Source: Hippopus hippopus (Eukaryota > Mollusca > Bivalvia > Cardiida > Cardiidae). From it: a stretch of DNA of 64,000 nt. Each line of letters opens with the position of its first letter. The stretch's first letter is position 1. Location: the NCBI GenBank assembly GCA_946811185.2, contig OX328109.1, positions 42,764,129 to 42,828,128 of the forward strand, given 5' to 3'. The position numbers were made by a program, and so were the translations under genes. Below the pieces are notes generated by a model. That model made no database searches, was not told where the DNA came from, and was given only the letters and a program-made list of their open reading frames with translations. Of the stretch, positions 42,969-54,412 are shown piece after piece.

Positions 42969-43190
42969 AGCCTTTACCACACAATCCTGTGTTTTATGAC
43001 CCAGAGGAATGTGTCTTCAGAAAACATTGCAGGAAAAGAAGAAAATGCTGGTAACCAGCATTTTTTCCTTTTCCCACAATGTTTTCTACCCAGTGAAAAG
43101 CAAATTTCCTTATTTGAGCCATATTTAGTTTGTCATGTAAATATGCTTTGAAGGTGGATGAGCTCAAAATTTTATTTGTGTGGTACATAA
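42969..43190 (+). repeat. H1(+) copy
   Basis: cctttaccacacaatcctgt left end, palindrome around 43022-43085. Confidence 0.75.
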
Positions 43191-43239
43191 ATCATCACTT
43201 CCAGTAGATGACTGTGTTGTTAACTTTGTACTGAAAATA

Positions 43240-43449
43240 AAAGTTTTGACTTGCACTTCTAAATAACACTTGCAGACAACTAACTAAATGTGGCTCAAGT
43301 AATGGAAAGTGTCTTTAAAAGGGTAGAAAACATCATGAGAAAAGGAGAGAACACTTGCTACTAGCATTTTCTCCTTTTCCCACAAATTTTTTAACAAACG
43401 TTGCCTTCAAGGTTTTTCAAAACTTGGGATCGTGACGCAAAGGGTTTAA
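43240..43449 (-). repeat. H1(-) copy, decayed
   Basis: Palindrome arms altered (ggagagaacacttgctactag); right end gcaaagggtttaa. Confidence 0.6.
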
Positions 43450-43676
43450 TATAGATTATCAACACAGAAGTGGGCTCGCTGCAAGGTAAAAACATTTTTG
43501 AAAAGGAACCAATTGCTTGCTATTAAGGTGTTTCTAGTTTTGCATTAATGTTTATGAAAGTGTTCAAGATCGGAATCAGACAACCTTGGACTGACTGGAA
43601 TTTTGTGACTACCAAGCTAGTCCTGATTCAGTCATCGAACTGCTAGCCTTTCAAATGAAATATTGTCCATTTTCAG

Positions 43677-43774
43677 GTTTCCCTGATCATCTGAGTTTTG
43701 CTGAATTTATACAGAAATTCGAGGGTCTGATACCTCCAAATGTCAGGCCAACCAAAGATATGGGAGAAAAGCCA
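43677..43774 (+). CDS. MYO18A: Myosin XVIII exon 15: start of converter
   Basis: 98 nt: two bases completing Gly, then 32 codons. Acceptor ccattttcag, donor AAGCCA|gtaagt. Peptide FPDHLSFAEFIQKFEGLIPP followed by NVRPTKDMGEKP. This is the GFP.~~.f.eF..Rf..L.p converter motif of myosins. It ends phase 0 before a 6.5-kb intron. Confidence 0.93.
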
Positions 43775-43833
43775 GTAAGTCAATGTTACTAAAGATTTTT
43801 TTATTTTGAAAACTTTGTAACGTAGCTAAACCC

Positions 43834-44390
43834 CCTAACCAACCATTCTTGTGTTTTAATGGCCCTAAAGAAAAGAGCTTTTGATAATATTGTCGGAAAA
43901 GGAGGAAATGTTTGTTACTAGCACTATTTCCTTTTCCAACAATATTACGAATAATTTGAGGACGAATGTCGTCGTTGGAGTCAAAATTAAATTGTCTTCT
44001 CTAGATGCTTTAACTCTTTACCAAACAACAAAGTTTTAGACTTGCTCCCATGGAAAGCTTTTGCAGTCAACAAAATAAATGTGACTGAAAAATAGAAATA
44101 GGCCTTTGGAAGGGTAGAAAATGCTGTGGAAAAAGGAGAAAATGCTTATTACCAGCATTTTCTCCTTTTCCCACAGTGTTTCTACCCTTCCAAAGGCGTA
44201 TTTCTTCTTCCTCAGGTTGGGTTAAACTCAGGATTGTATGGTTAAGGTTTAATTTTGGACAAGCCTAAAATTTGTATTTTGGTAAAGTGTTAAACTTTTA
44301 TAATCTAGAAGGAGAAAGCTCTTGAAAGTGTCATTAGAAAGGAAGAAAATGTTGGTAACCAGCATTTTGTCCTTTTTCCACAAAGGTTGA
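43834..44390. repeat. H1 cluster in intron 15
   Basis: H1(+) 43834-44013, H1(-) 44010-44252 sharing TTAA 44010-44013, and a half copy around 44309-44390. Confidence 0.68.
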
Positions 44391-44426
44391 ACACAAGACT
44401 TGAATGAGAAACACTTAGTCTTAAAT

Positions 44427-44649
44427 GTTTAACACACAATCCTGAGTTTTAATGACCTTGAGAAAGAAAGCTTTTGAAAACTTTGCGGGAAAAGGAGAAA
44501 ATGCTGGTAACCAGCATTTTCTTTTTTTCCCACAATGTTTTCTATCCTATCAAAGAAAAAGTTCATCATTTAGTCCATGTTTTTTTTGTCGTCTGCAAAT
44601 GCTATCAATTGGGACTAGGCTAAAATTTTGATGTGTGGCAAAGGGCTGA
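44427..44649 (+). repeat. H1(+) copy
   Basis: Palindrome around 44487-44545, right end gtgtggcaaagggctga. Confidence 0.78.
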
Positions 44650-44748
44650 TGTGCTAATCTTGCAGCAAACAACAACTAATGTGTTGCAGCTGAATGAAAA
44701 ACTGCATTTATGAAGCAATATTTTCTTTTTCCACAATTTTATTATGTT

Positions 44749-46318
44749 TTTTAGCTCATCTGAGCACGAAGTGCTCATGGTGAGCTATTGTGATCGTGCT
44801 GTGTCCGGCATCCGACGTGCGTCGTTCGTCGTCCGTCGTCAACTTTTTACCTTGTGTACGCTCTAGAGGCCACATTTTCGGTCTGATACTCATGAAACTT
44901 GGTCAGAATGTTTGCCTTGATGATATCTCGGACGAGTTTGAAAATGGGTATTGTCGGGTCAAAAACTAGGTCACCAGGTCAAATCTTAGAAAAACCTTGT
45001 GTATGCTCTAGAGGCCACATTTTCAGTCCAATACTCCTGAAAGTTGGTCAGAATGTTTGTCTTAATGATATCTCAGACGAGTTCGAAAATGGGCCATGTT
45101 GGGTCAAAAACTAGGTCACCAGGTCAAATCTTAGAAAAATCTTGTGTACGCTCTAGAGGCCACATTTTCAGCCCAATACTCCTGAAAGCTGGTCAGAATG
45201 TTTGTCTTGATGATATCTGAGACGAGTTTGAAAATGGGCCATGTCCGGTCAAAAACCAGGTCAAATCTTAGAAAAACCTTGTGTACGCTCTAGAGGCCAC
45301 ATTTTCAGTCCAATACTCTTGAAAGTTGGTCAGAATGTTTGTCTTGATGATATCTCGGACGAGTTTGAAAATGGGCCATGTTGGGTCAAAAACTAGGTCA
45401 CCAGGTCAAATCTTAGAAAAACCTTGTGTACCCTCTAGAGGCCACATTTTCAGTCCAATGCTCTTGAAAGTTGGTCAGAATGTTTGTCTTGATGATATCT
45501 CAGATGAGTTTGAAAATGGGCCATGTCGGGTCAGAATGTTTGTCATGATGATAGCTTGGATGAGATTGAAAATGGGTCATGTCAGGTAAAAAACTAGGTC
45601 ACCAGGTCACATCTTTGAAAAACCTTATGTAAGCTCTAGAGGCCACATTTTCAGTCCAATAATCTTGAAATTCGGTCAGAATGTTTGTCTTGATAATTTC
45701 TTAGGCTAGTATGAAAATGGGTCATGTTGGATAAAAAACTAGGTCACAAGGTCAAATCTCGGAAAGACATTTTGTACTATAATTACAGTCCAATATTCTT
45801 TAAACTTTTGTTAGAATGTTTGTCTTGATGATATCTTGCATGAGTTTGAAAATAGGTCACGTGGAATAAAAACTAGGTCACCAAGTTTCATCCTTGAAAA
45901 ACCGTGTGTACGCTATAGAGGCCACATTTTCAGTCCAATAATCTTGAAACTTGCTTTGAATGTTTGTCTTGATAATATCTTAGACTAGTATGAATATGGG
46001 TCATGTTGGATGAAAAACTAGGTCACTAGGTCAAATCTCGGAAAAACCTTTTATACAACCTACAGGCCACATTTTCTCTCAAATACTTATGAAAGTTTGT
46101 CGGAATGTATGACTTGATAATTTCTACATGTCAAGTAGGCCGCTGAAACAAATTCTAGAAAAAGCTTGTGTGCACTCTAGAGGCCATATTTGTAAGCCCA
46201 ATACTAATGAGTGTTTGTCAGAGTGTTTGTCTTAATATCTCTGAAGAGATTAGAAATGAGTCATGTTTGATCAAAAGGCTCAGGTGAGCGACTTTAGGGC
46301 CATCATGGCCCTCTTGTT
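44749..46318 (+). mobile_element. Rolling-circle-like element B with tandem core
   Basis: Starts tttttagctcatctgagc, ends gggccatcatggccctcttgtt; subterminal inverted repeats gctcatctgagc / gctcaggtgagc. Core of about ten units near 145 bp (ctctagaggccacattttca, tggtcagaatgtttgtcttg), most alike in the 5' half. Open frames inside are repeat readings. Confidence 0.8.
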
Positions 46319-46324
46319 TATACA

Positions 46325-46550
46325 TTAAGTCTGTACTGCACAATCCAGACTTTTAATGACCCTCAGGAAGAAGCCTTTTGAAAACGTGGGAAAAGGAGAA
46401 AATGCTGATAACCAGCATTTTCTCCTTTTCCAACAATGTTTTCTATCCTATCAGGGACTAATTTTGTCATTTGGGCCACCTTTAATTTGTCATCTGCAAA
46501 TGCTTTCAATTTGGACTACTCTAAAATTTTGTCGTTTGGTAAAGAGTTAA
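46325..46550 (+). repeat. H1(+) copy touching element B
   Basis: 226 bp TTAA to TTAA, starting 7 bp after the end of element B. Confidence 0.8.
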
Positions 46551-47361
46551 CCCTTTTCCAAATGATTCTTAAGTTTTAACTTAGGGTTCTTTTGATGTGA
46601 CAATAGAAGTTTTTCATTATATCTCTTTTTGCTACAATGTTTTGTATGGTTTCTGGTGTAGTAAAAAATAATTGTCTGCCTGAGGTTATGTTAACTCTTT
46701 ACCAAACATACAAATTTCAATCCAAGTTGTCCAAATTGAAAGCCTTTGCAGATGATATATTTGATGTTGCGCAAGTGATGATAATTGTTTAGTGTTTTCT
46801 CATATTGTGAGAAAAGAAGAAAATGCTGGTTACAAGTATTTTCTCCTCCCACAATGTCTTTAAAACTATTTCCTCAGGGTTGTTAAAACACAGGTTTGCA
46901 TGTTAAAAGTTAAAAAACCCTTTACTGCACAATCCTAACTTGTAACAACATTAGCAGAAGGCTTTTGAAAACATCGTAGGAAAAGGAGAAAATGCTTGTA
47001 ACCAGCATTTTCTCCTTTTCTCACAATGTTTTCTATCCTTCCCAAAACAATTTTCATTTTTAAATCACATCGAATTTGTTGTCTGCAAATGCTTCCAATT
47101 TGGAGCAGTCTAAAATTTTGTCGTTTGGTAAAAAGTTAATCCCTTTACCATACAATCCAAAGTTTTAATGACCTTGAGAAAGAAACCTTTTGAAACATTG
47201 TAGGAAAAAGAAAATGCTGGTAACCAGCATTTTCTCCTTTTCCCACAATGTTTTCTATCCTATCAAAGGCAATTATCATAATTTGAGCCACATCGAAATT
47301 GTCGTCTGCAAATGCATTCGATTTGGAGCTGTGTAAATTTTTGTCGTTTAGTAAAGAGTAA
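46547..47361. repeat. Run of H1 copies
   Basis: Remnant 46547-46690, H1(-) 46691-46913, H1(+) 46914-47139 and H1(+) 47136-47361, the last two sharing TTAA 47136-47139. Confidence 0.75.
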
Positions 47362-47601
47362 AAAAGAAAAGGGTGGATTGGTTATTTTATTGGTTTATAA
47401 GGGTCATTGTTTGATTGGAGAGAAGATTGGACAATTTTCAATTACATTGTAAAAATTTGTTAAAATTACAAAATTGGCTGTCATTTTGTTTAAACTTGTT
47501 CTTGGAGGGACAGAGAGAAGTAATTGCTTTTGGAGGGGTTGGTGTTCTTTTCTGTTTATGTTTTTGCAAGTAGATAGGATATTGTTTTGCATATATATTT
47601 A

Positions 47602-48400
47602 CAATGTTTTTTACCCTTTCAGAGAGGAATTAATTGATTTCAGCCAGATTTAATGAAAATTTTGTCGTCTGCAAAAGCTTTCAATTTGGACTGATCTAAA
47701 ATTTTGTCATCTGATAAAGAGTCGCAGGATTAGGAATTAAGTCTTGCAACGACTGTTTGCAAAATCTGTTGACTTTGGAAGATGCTGTTTGTTTTATTTT
47801 ATTGACATTTTTGTCATTAACTAATAATGCAAATTTTGGACCCTTGCAAATGGCAACATTTCCTCCCTCAATCGTTTGCCGGACAACAAAAACTTTGGAC
47901 TGCTCCAAATTAAAAGCATTTGCAGATGACAAAGTAAATGTTGCTCAACTGATGCTGTTTGTCTCTGATGTGCTAGAGAACATTATGGGAAAAGGAGAAA
48001 ATGCTGTTTACCAACATTTTCTCCTTTTCCCTTAATGTTTTCAAAATACTTCTTCCCCAGGGTCTTTAAAACTTGAGATTGTTTGGTAAAGGGCTAAGAA
48101 AATTTTAGACTACTCAAAATTGAAAGCATTTGCAGACATAAATTCAATGTGGCTTAATCCATTAATCTTACAATCGCGAGTTATACCTATCCTGTGGAAA
48201 AGGACTTGGAAAAACTATGTGGGAAAAGGAGAAAATGTTGATAACCAGTTTCTATATTGGAAATGAATAAAGTTTTGTCACTTCATTTTGAAAGGGTAGA
48301 AAACATTGTGGGAAAAGCAGAAAATGCGGGGTACCAGCATTTTCTGCTTTTCCCCAAAAGGTTTTTCAAAGTCATCTTCCTCAGAGTGGTTGATATCAGG
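47602..48400. repeat. H1 fragments and one H1(-)
   Basis: Right half 47602-47723, H1(-) 47871-48096, fragments 48099-48248, and a partial copy 48269-48400 whose arms share gcag/ctgc changes. Confidence 0.65.
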
Positions 48401-48407
48401 AAAATTG

Positions 48408-49320
48408 TTACTTACTTCACTTTTTGAGATCAGAAAAATTGTTACTCACTTCACTGGAGATCAGAAAAATTATTACTTACTTCATTTAAGATCAGAAAAA
48501 ATTGTGACTGACTTCACAGGAGATTAAAAAAAATGTTATTTATTTCACTCAGTATCAGAAAAATTGTTACTTATTTCAATCAAGATTAGAAAAAAATTGT
48601 TACTGACTTCACTGGAGATCAGAAAAATCGTTACTTATATCATTTGATACCAGAAAAATTGTTATTTATTTCACTTGAGATAAGAAAAATTGTTACTTAT
48701 TTCACTTGAGATAGGAGGGGGGTTACTTATTTCACTTGATACCAGAAAAACTCTTACTTATTTCAGTTGATATCAGAAAAAATGTTGATTATTTGAGTTT
48801 TTTCACTTGATATTAGTAAAAAAAATTTTTTTAACCTTTTTAACTCCATATCAGAAAAAGATGTTTCTTGTTTAACTTGAGATCAGAAAAATTGTTACCT
48901 GTTTCACTTGATATCAAAAAAATTGTTACTTATTTCCACTTGAGATCAGGAAAAAAATGTTTCTTATTTCACTTGATATCAATCCCTGGCTAAGACCCCT
49001 GGCTCGGCCAATTTCTTTCCGAGGATTGATGATAGTCACTGTGACAGGATTCATTCCTCTCCCACTGCTGACCATTGTTTCGACGATGATTATGTGGGAA
49101 AGCAGCCAGTGGCTTGGAAAGAACATTGTGTGGAGTACTGGTAAAAGACTCCAGGAAAGCATGGATAGGTGCACTGGCCGCCGCGATATAACTGAAATAA
49201 TGTTGAAAACGGCGTTAAACACCATACAATCAATCAATCAATTCATTTGATATCAGGAAAAAAGGTTACTTATTTCACTTGATATCAGAAAAATTGTTAC
49301 TTACTTCACTTGAGATCAAA
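48408..49320 (+). repeat. Irregular minisatellite of about 30 bp, split by a SINE
   Basis: About 20 loose units (gttacttatttcacttgaga, tcagaaaaatt) at 48408-48984 and 49244-49320. Confidence 0.8.
48985..49243 (+). mobile_element. S1 SINE inside the minisatellite
   Basis: ctggctcggccaatttcttt to ggcgttaaacaccatacaat with a (caat)n tail; 5' end of the head missing. cttgatatca/tttgatatca on the two sides may be a target duplication, but the array also repeats it. Confidence 0.82.
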
Positions 49321-49463
49321 CTCACTGAATGTGGCGAGTTTAGTTTTCCTTTTTGAAATCAGTGGCTGGGGACAGAGGGTGATGGGTAGTGCAGGTGAAA
49401 GTGACATCTGGAATACATGGATAGGTGATCTGACCACTGTGAATAACTGAAATGTTTTTGCAA

Positions 49464-49691
49464 ACTCTTTACCAAACAACAAAATTTTAGACCCATCCAA
49501 CTTCAAAGCTTATACAGAATGATGACAAACTAAATTTAAATCAATTAATGGGATTTTGTATGGAAGGGTATGAAACATTGTGACTAAAGAAAGTAAAGTG
49601 CTAGTTACATGCATTTTCTCTTTTTCCCACAATTTTTTCAGATTTATCTTTTCTGTGATCTTATACTGCTGGATTGTTGTTAAAGGTTAAA
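49464..49691 (-). repeat. H1(-) copy, decayed
   Basis: ctctttaccaaacaacaaaa left end; palindrome eroded. A weak S1 3' fragment precedes it (49385-49463). Confidence 0.65.
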
Positions 49692-49849
49692 AACCAGCAA
49701 GCAAACAGAGAAGGGTTGGGAAAAATGAGAATTGAGAGTTTGTCTTACAGGTATTTGACTTAGAGATAGATTAATTATTCATTAATTGGTATTGATTTAT
49801 CCTCAATATAGTGGTATGTGCAAGAGTTAGAATACTTTTGGATGATAAA

Positions 49850-50229
49850 TAACCTCTTACCAGACGACAAAACTGTAGACTCATCCAAAATGAAAGCAGA
49901 GAGGAGACAATTAAATTTTGGTTATCATCAATTTTCTCCTTCCTCTACTGTGTTTTCAAAAGCTTTCATCCATAAGGTTATAAAACCATATGATTGTAAT
50001 AATAAGTGTTTTGGTTCACCCTTTACCACACGACAAATTTTTGACTTGTTCAAACAGAAATCATATAAACTTTGGCTAAAGTAGTGGAAGTTGTCTTTAT
50101 TAGGGTAGAAAACATTGTGGGAAAAGGAGAAAATGCTGGTTACCAGCATTTTCTCCTTTTCCCACTATGTTTTCAAAAGGCTTCTCTCCTAAGGTCGTTA
50201 AAACTCGGGATTATGTGGTAAAGAATTAA
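49850..50229 (-). repeat. Two H1(-) copies before exon 16
   Basis: 49850-50005 (left arm lost) and 50017-50229 (perfect palindrome; right end atgtggtaaagaattaa). Confidence 0.75.
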
Positions 50230-50255
50230 TGTCCATTTTCCTGTTATATTTTCAG

Positions 50256-50321
50256 TCTGTGATACAGATTGTGGAGAACCTTGACATTGACAAGTTGAAC
50301 TACAGGATTGGACTGAGTCGG
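50256..50321 (+). CDS. MYO18A: Myosin XVIII exon 16: converter
   Basis: 66 nt, 22 codons, phase 0 in and out. Acceptor atattttcag, donor AGTCGG|gtatgt. Peptide SVIQIVENLDIDKLNYRIGL SR. It matches .~..~l..ld~d...Y..GlsRVFFRAG when joined to exon 17. An H1 element ends 26 bp before the acceptor base. Confidence 0.92.
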
Positions 50322-50454
50322 GTATGTACTGGATTGAATTTATATGTTGCATGTTTTAGCTCAGCTGTTTTTTCGAAGAAGTTGTCGAGGTATTGTCAAA
50401 GCCGCTGGTATCCGTCTGCATTGTCTATATGCAAAACTAACATTTTATGATTTC

Positions 50455-50765
50455 TCTGTTATTACTGAAGATATTAACTTCAGATTTGGAGTAGTTGCTA
50501 TTTACTTCAAACTTGGAGTAGTTGTCAACTATCAAAAGGGGAACCAATACAACAGGGGCAGGTAACTATCAAAATATTTATGACACAGCTATGTTCCTTT
50601 TTTTGATTTAGAATTTAAGAAAAACTTTGAAATTTTATAATGTCTCTGTCATTACTGAAGATATTACTTCAAATCTAGCTTTCATCTGTCAAAAGGAGAA
50701 CCCATACAACCAGGGCAGGTAACCATCAAAAATCTTTGACACAGTTATGCTCCTTTTTCAACTTA
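50455..50765 (+). repeat. Tandem duplication in intron 16
   Basis: Two diverged units of about 180 bp, each with ttactgaagatatta, caacaggggcaggtaacta-type and ctttttt blocks. Confidence 0.65.
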
Positions 50766-50835
50766 AGAATTTTCACAAAAAGCAACTGCGACTGAGCGTT
50801 GGCACCTGCATGTGATGTTCTTTTTTAACCTTGCA

Positions 50836-50880
50836 GATCAAGATCAGACTGTGTAGGCTGATCTTGGATCTACACTGTCT
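50836..50880. repeat. H3 hairpin core
   Basis: gatcaagatcagactgtgta / ggctgatcttggatctacac. Confidence 0.55.
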
Positions 50881-50897
50881 GCACCTTTTGGCCTTAA

Positions 50898-51046
50898 CAA
50901 CCTGTAACCAGCATTTTCTCCTTTCCCCACAATGTTTTCTACCTTTCAAAACACAAATTTCAATTTTTCAGTTACATTTAATTTGTTGTCTGCAAATGCT
51001 TTCAATTTGGACTAGTCTAAGATTTTGTTGTATGGTAAAGAGTTAT
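50898..51046 (+). repeat. H1 right half
   Basis: Begins at the palindrome centre (gtaaccagcattttctcc) and runs to atggtaaagagtta. Confidence 0.7.
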
Positions 51047-51662
51047 ACGTTGTAGTACTAAATAAATGAAATGGACATTCTTAGTAGAACACTTTTAGAT
51101 ATAGCAATGTCAAGGCTGTTTTTGTTGGAATACCTGGCAAAGAAGCAGAAAGTATAGAACCATGATCAGACTATGTTATGTGCAATTAAGTCCAGATTCA
51201 AAGCTACAAGTATTAAGGATACATCTGTACTCATTTTTAGACAGTTTTCAGCCAGTTTTTTAACCCATTTCATCCTTATCTTTCTGAAATTATAATCATT
51301 CTTGGATCTTCATGCCAAATGTTGCTCCTGACAGCTGCAAGTTTGCACAGATCAGATTATGATGGATAGAAAATGCATTTTCATGATAAAGAAGCCTTCA
51401 AAGCAATCACTGTTGCTGTTTCCAGTTTTAAATGAGGACCAATCCCTAGTGTTTTTCTGTCCCTTACATCAAATATATTGGATTTTTTTTTTTATGTTTA
51501 CACAGCTGAGCCATTCTACATACTTTCAAGTTTTGATAGCATTTTTTCCTCTCTGGCTGTAAGGCTTTAAAATGTTAGATAAGCACTAAATATGTTAAAA
51601 GTACTAAGAAGAACCAGTAAACACTCTATATATTTAATGATATCAAATGGAGCATTTTGTCG
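51047..51662 (+). other. Intron 16 sequence, nothing recognised
   Basis: AT-rich, no hairpin, SINE or exon signal seen. Confidence 0.4.
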
Positions 51663-52190
51663 TTAACCCTATACCACACAATCCAGAGTTTTAACAACCC
51701 TGAGAAAGAAGCCTTTAGAAAACTTGGTGGGAAAAGGAGAAAATGCTGGTAACCACCATTTTCTCCTTTTCCCAAAATGTTTTCTACCCTTTCAAAGACA
51801 AGTCCATCTTTTGAGCCCTATTTAGATTAGACCTGTTTAAAATTTTGTTCTTTGGTAAAGAGTTAAGAATCAAGCTGTATGTAACCAGCATTTTCTCCTA
51901 TTCCCACAATGTTTTCTATCCTTTCGAAGACAAGTCCATCTATTGAGCCTTCTTGAGATTTGTTGTCTGCATATGCTTCCAATAGACCTGTTTAAAGTTT
52001 TGCTGGTTGGTAAAGAGCAAAGAATCAAGGTTAATGTGACCAGCATTTTCTCCTTTTCCCTCACTGTTTTCAAACCTTTCAAAGACATGTCCATCTTTGA
52101 GCCCTATATTTTGATTTATTGTCTGCATAATGCTTTGAATATGGACCTGTTTAAAATTTTGTCGTTTGGTAAAGAATTAAGAATCAAGCT
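51663..52190 (+). repeat. H1(+) followed by two tandem right halves
   Basis: Full copy 51663-51866, then two units of about 155 bp that each carry the right half plus the same flank (aagaatcaagctgta). The duplication therefore happened after insertion. Confidence 0.8.
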
Positions 52191-52289
52191 GTAAGTTCAT
52201 TCTATCAGGAAAAGAAATATTTACAAATGAATATTTATGATTCACCCATCAGTCTATGTTGTAGATAGATGTCTGGATCTGCAAACCCT

Positions 52290-52539
52290 TCACAATCCTT
52301 TACTGTATTTTAATGACCATAGTTTAATGACCATAGTTTAATGACCCTAAGGAAGAAACCTTTTTTAAAACATTGTAGGAAAAGAAGAAAATGCTGGTTA
52401 CCAGCATTTTCTTCTTTTCCCACAGTGTTTTCTACCCTTTCAGAGACAAGTCCCATCATTGGAGCTACATTTAATTTGTTGTCTGCAGATGCTTTCAATT
52501 TGGACTAGCCTAAGATTTTGTCGTTTGGTAAAGAGATAT
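52290..52539 (+). repeat. H1(+) copy with matched arm changes
   Basis: gaagaaaatg / cattttcttc in both arms; left flank has three copies of tttaatgaccatag. Ends 49 bp before exon 17. Confidence 0.78.
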
Positions 52540-52588
52540 AGCTGCTAAATACTGTAAATATTTTTTTTATTTTCTCGATGCTTTTTAG

Positions 52589-52717
52589 GTATTTTTCCGA
52601 GCTGGTGTTCTCAATCGTTTAGAGTCGTCGAGAGATGACCGTGTGACCGGCCGAATTATCAACTTTCAAGCGTACTGCCGAGGATATCTTGCCAGGAAAA
52701 ATCTTGAAAAACTTCGA
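52589..52717 (+). CDS. MYO18A: Myosin XVIII exon 17: lever start and IQ motif
   Basis: 129 nt, 43 codons, phase 0 in and out. Acceptor gctttttag, donor CTTCGA|gtaagt. Peptide VFFRAGVLNRLESSRDDRVT then GRIINFQAYCRGYLARKNLE KLR. VFFRAG..~.LE is the universal end of the myosin head. FQAYCRGYLAR at 52664-52696 fits the IQ consensus (IQ...RG...R) with Phe for Ile, so one calmodulin-type light chain probably binds here. The following intron is the longest (8.8 kb). Confidence 0.97.
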
Positions 52718-52944
52718 GTAAGTACATCTGGTATTCCAAAGAATTGTATACATTTTTCTTGTATTTTTTTTTTAAGTATTTATATTAACCCAAAGAGTGC
52801 CAAGTTAACCAAACAGATATTTTCTGTCAGAGAGGTACGAATGAGTGCAGAGCAGTGTTGGTTGTATGGTTGTAAGCAGTATGGATTACAAACATAAGTT
52901 ATGACTTGATACATGAAACAATTGAAGAAAGACATCATACATAA

Positions 52945-53125
52945 AATCCATTTTTTCTAACAGCAGTCTGAGCCATGTGGAAGACTGGTCCTATGACATG
53001 TAAACAATTGAGCAATAGCAAAAAGTTTAGACCCAGGTCAGCCTGGGTGGACTTCAGAAGCCGACATGAATCATTACTTTCTGCAGATGCATTTAACCCC
53101 CATTTCACAGAGCATGGCTCATACG
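52945..53125 (-). repeat. H4 element, reversed
   Basis: acccaggtcagcctgggtgg hairpin; right end gcatttaacccccatttcac. Confidence 0.65.
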
Positions 53126-53205
53126 TATAGGTGCACTGACAGTCACGATATGATGTAGAATGTTGAAAATGTTGTTAAACATCAGGGAAACAATTTGACA
53201 AAGGT

Positions 53206-53431
53206 TTAACCCTTTAACACAATAATGACTTTTAACAACCCTGAAAAAGAAGCCATTTGAAAACATCGTGGGAAAAGAAGAAAATGCTGGTAACCAGCAT
53301 TTTCTTCTTTTCCCTCATTGTTTTGCACCCTTTCAAAGACAAATTTTATGTTTTGAGTAACATTTAATTTTTTGTCTGCAAATGTTTTCAATTTGGAGAA
53401 AGCGAAATTGTTTTGGTGTGGTAAAGAGTAA
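53206..53431 (+). repeat. H1(+) copy with matched arm changes
   Basis: gggaaaagaagaaaatg / cattttcttcttttccc; left TTAA, right end ggtgtggtaaagagta. Confidence 0.8.
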
Positions 53432-53571
53432 ACAGTAGGGAAACAACCATATGTGCTTTCTCAATATGAAATTACATAATTATTTTGAATGGGTAGAAAC
53501 AAGTGAAGTGGGGCCCTGAGAAATTCAAGGTCTTGAAAAAGACCTGTTTATCCAATGTTATAATGATACTG

Positions 53572-53872
53572 TAGCTGAGCGTAGTAGCATACAGCCCTTT
53601 AAACCAGGGTGTTGCTGGTTCAAATCACCAGCTAGGCATATTTCTCTCTGAGGATCGATGATAGTCATTGCAACAGGATTCAATCCTCTCTCACTACTGG
53701 TCATTTTTTTGACACTGGTTGTGTGGGAAAGCAGCCAGTGGCTTGGGAAGAATATTGTGCAAAGTTCTGGAAAAAAGAACTCCAACTCCAGGAAAGCATG
53801 GATAAGTGCACTGGGTGTCACAGTATAACTCAAATAATGTTGAAATTGGCTTTCAACACCATACAAAAAGAA
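53572..53872 (+). mobile_element. S1 SINE, near full length
   Basis: Head (ctgagcgtagtagcatacag, B box ggttcaaatcacc), body and 3' module cagtataactcaaataatgt, ending caacaccatacaaaa. Confidence 0.82.
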
Positions 53873-53911
53873 CAGTAATTTTGTAATGAACTCTTTTAGT
53901 TTATGAACTTT

Positions 53912-54195
53912 TCTTAATTTGTTATCTGCAAATGCTTTCAATTTGGACAAGCCTACAATTTTGTCGTCTGGTGAAGAGTTAACACTTTACCATTTAGACT
54001 GGTCCAAATTGAAAGCGTTTGCAGACGACAGTTAAAACGTAGTTCAAATGATGGAATTTGTCTTTGATAGGGTAGAAAATACTGTGGTAAAGGACAAAAT
54101 GCGTGTTACCAGCATTTCCATCTTTTCCCACAATGTTTTCTTAAGACGTCTTCCTCAGGGTCATTAAAACTTGGGATTGTGTGGTAAAGGGTTAA
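53912..54195. repeat. H1(+) right end and H1(-) sharing one TTAA
   Basis: Fragment 53912-53982 and H1(-) 53979-54195 share TTAA 53979-53982. Confidence 0.75.
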
Positions 54196-54375
54196 GTAAA
54201 TGAATACCTTCTGTTTTGGAGGTTCTTCTTTTGTCTCTATCTCTGATGATGCTGTCTTGATTAGAGCCAAAATTTATGTTAACAGAAAAAAAATGAGATG
54301 CTGTAATCTGAAATGCAGACATGTGTTAACCCTTGTATTGCCTTTCACAACTAAAGTTGCTTTTGCGGCCAGTGT

Positions 54376-54412
54376 AGGTCAAGATCAGACTGCACATTTG
54401 ATCTACAATGTC
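54376..54412. repeat. H3 hairpin fragment
   Basis: gtgtaggtcaagatcagact with a shortened partner atttgatctacaatgtcc. Confidence 0.5.

Noticed and set aside
44899..45589. Open frames with repeated MVRMFALMISRTSLK-like peptides
   Set aside because: They are readings of the tandem core of element B.
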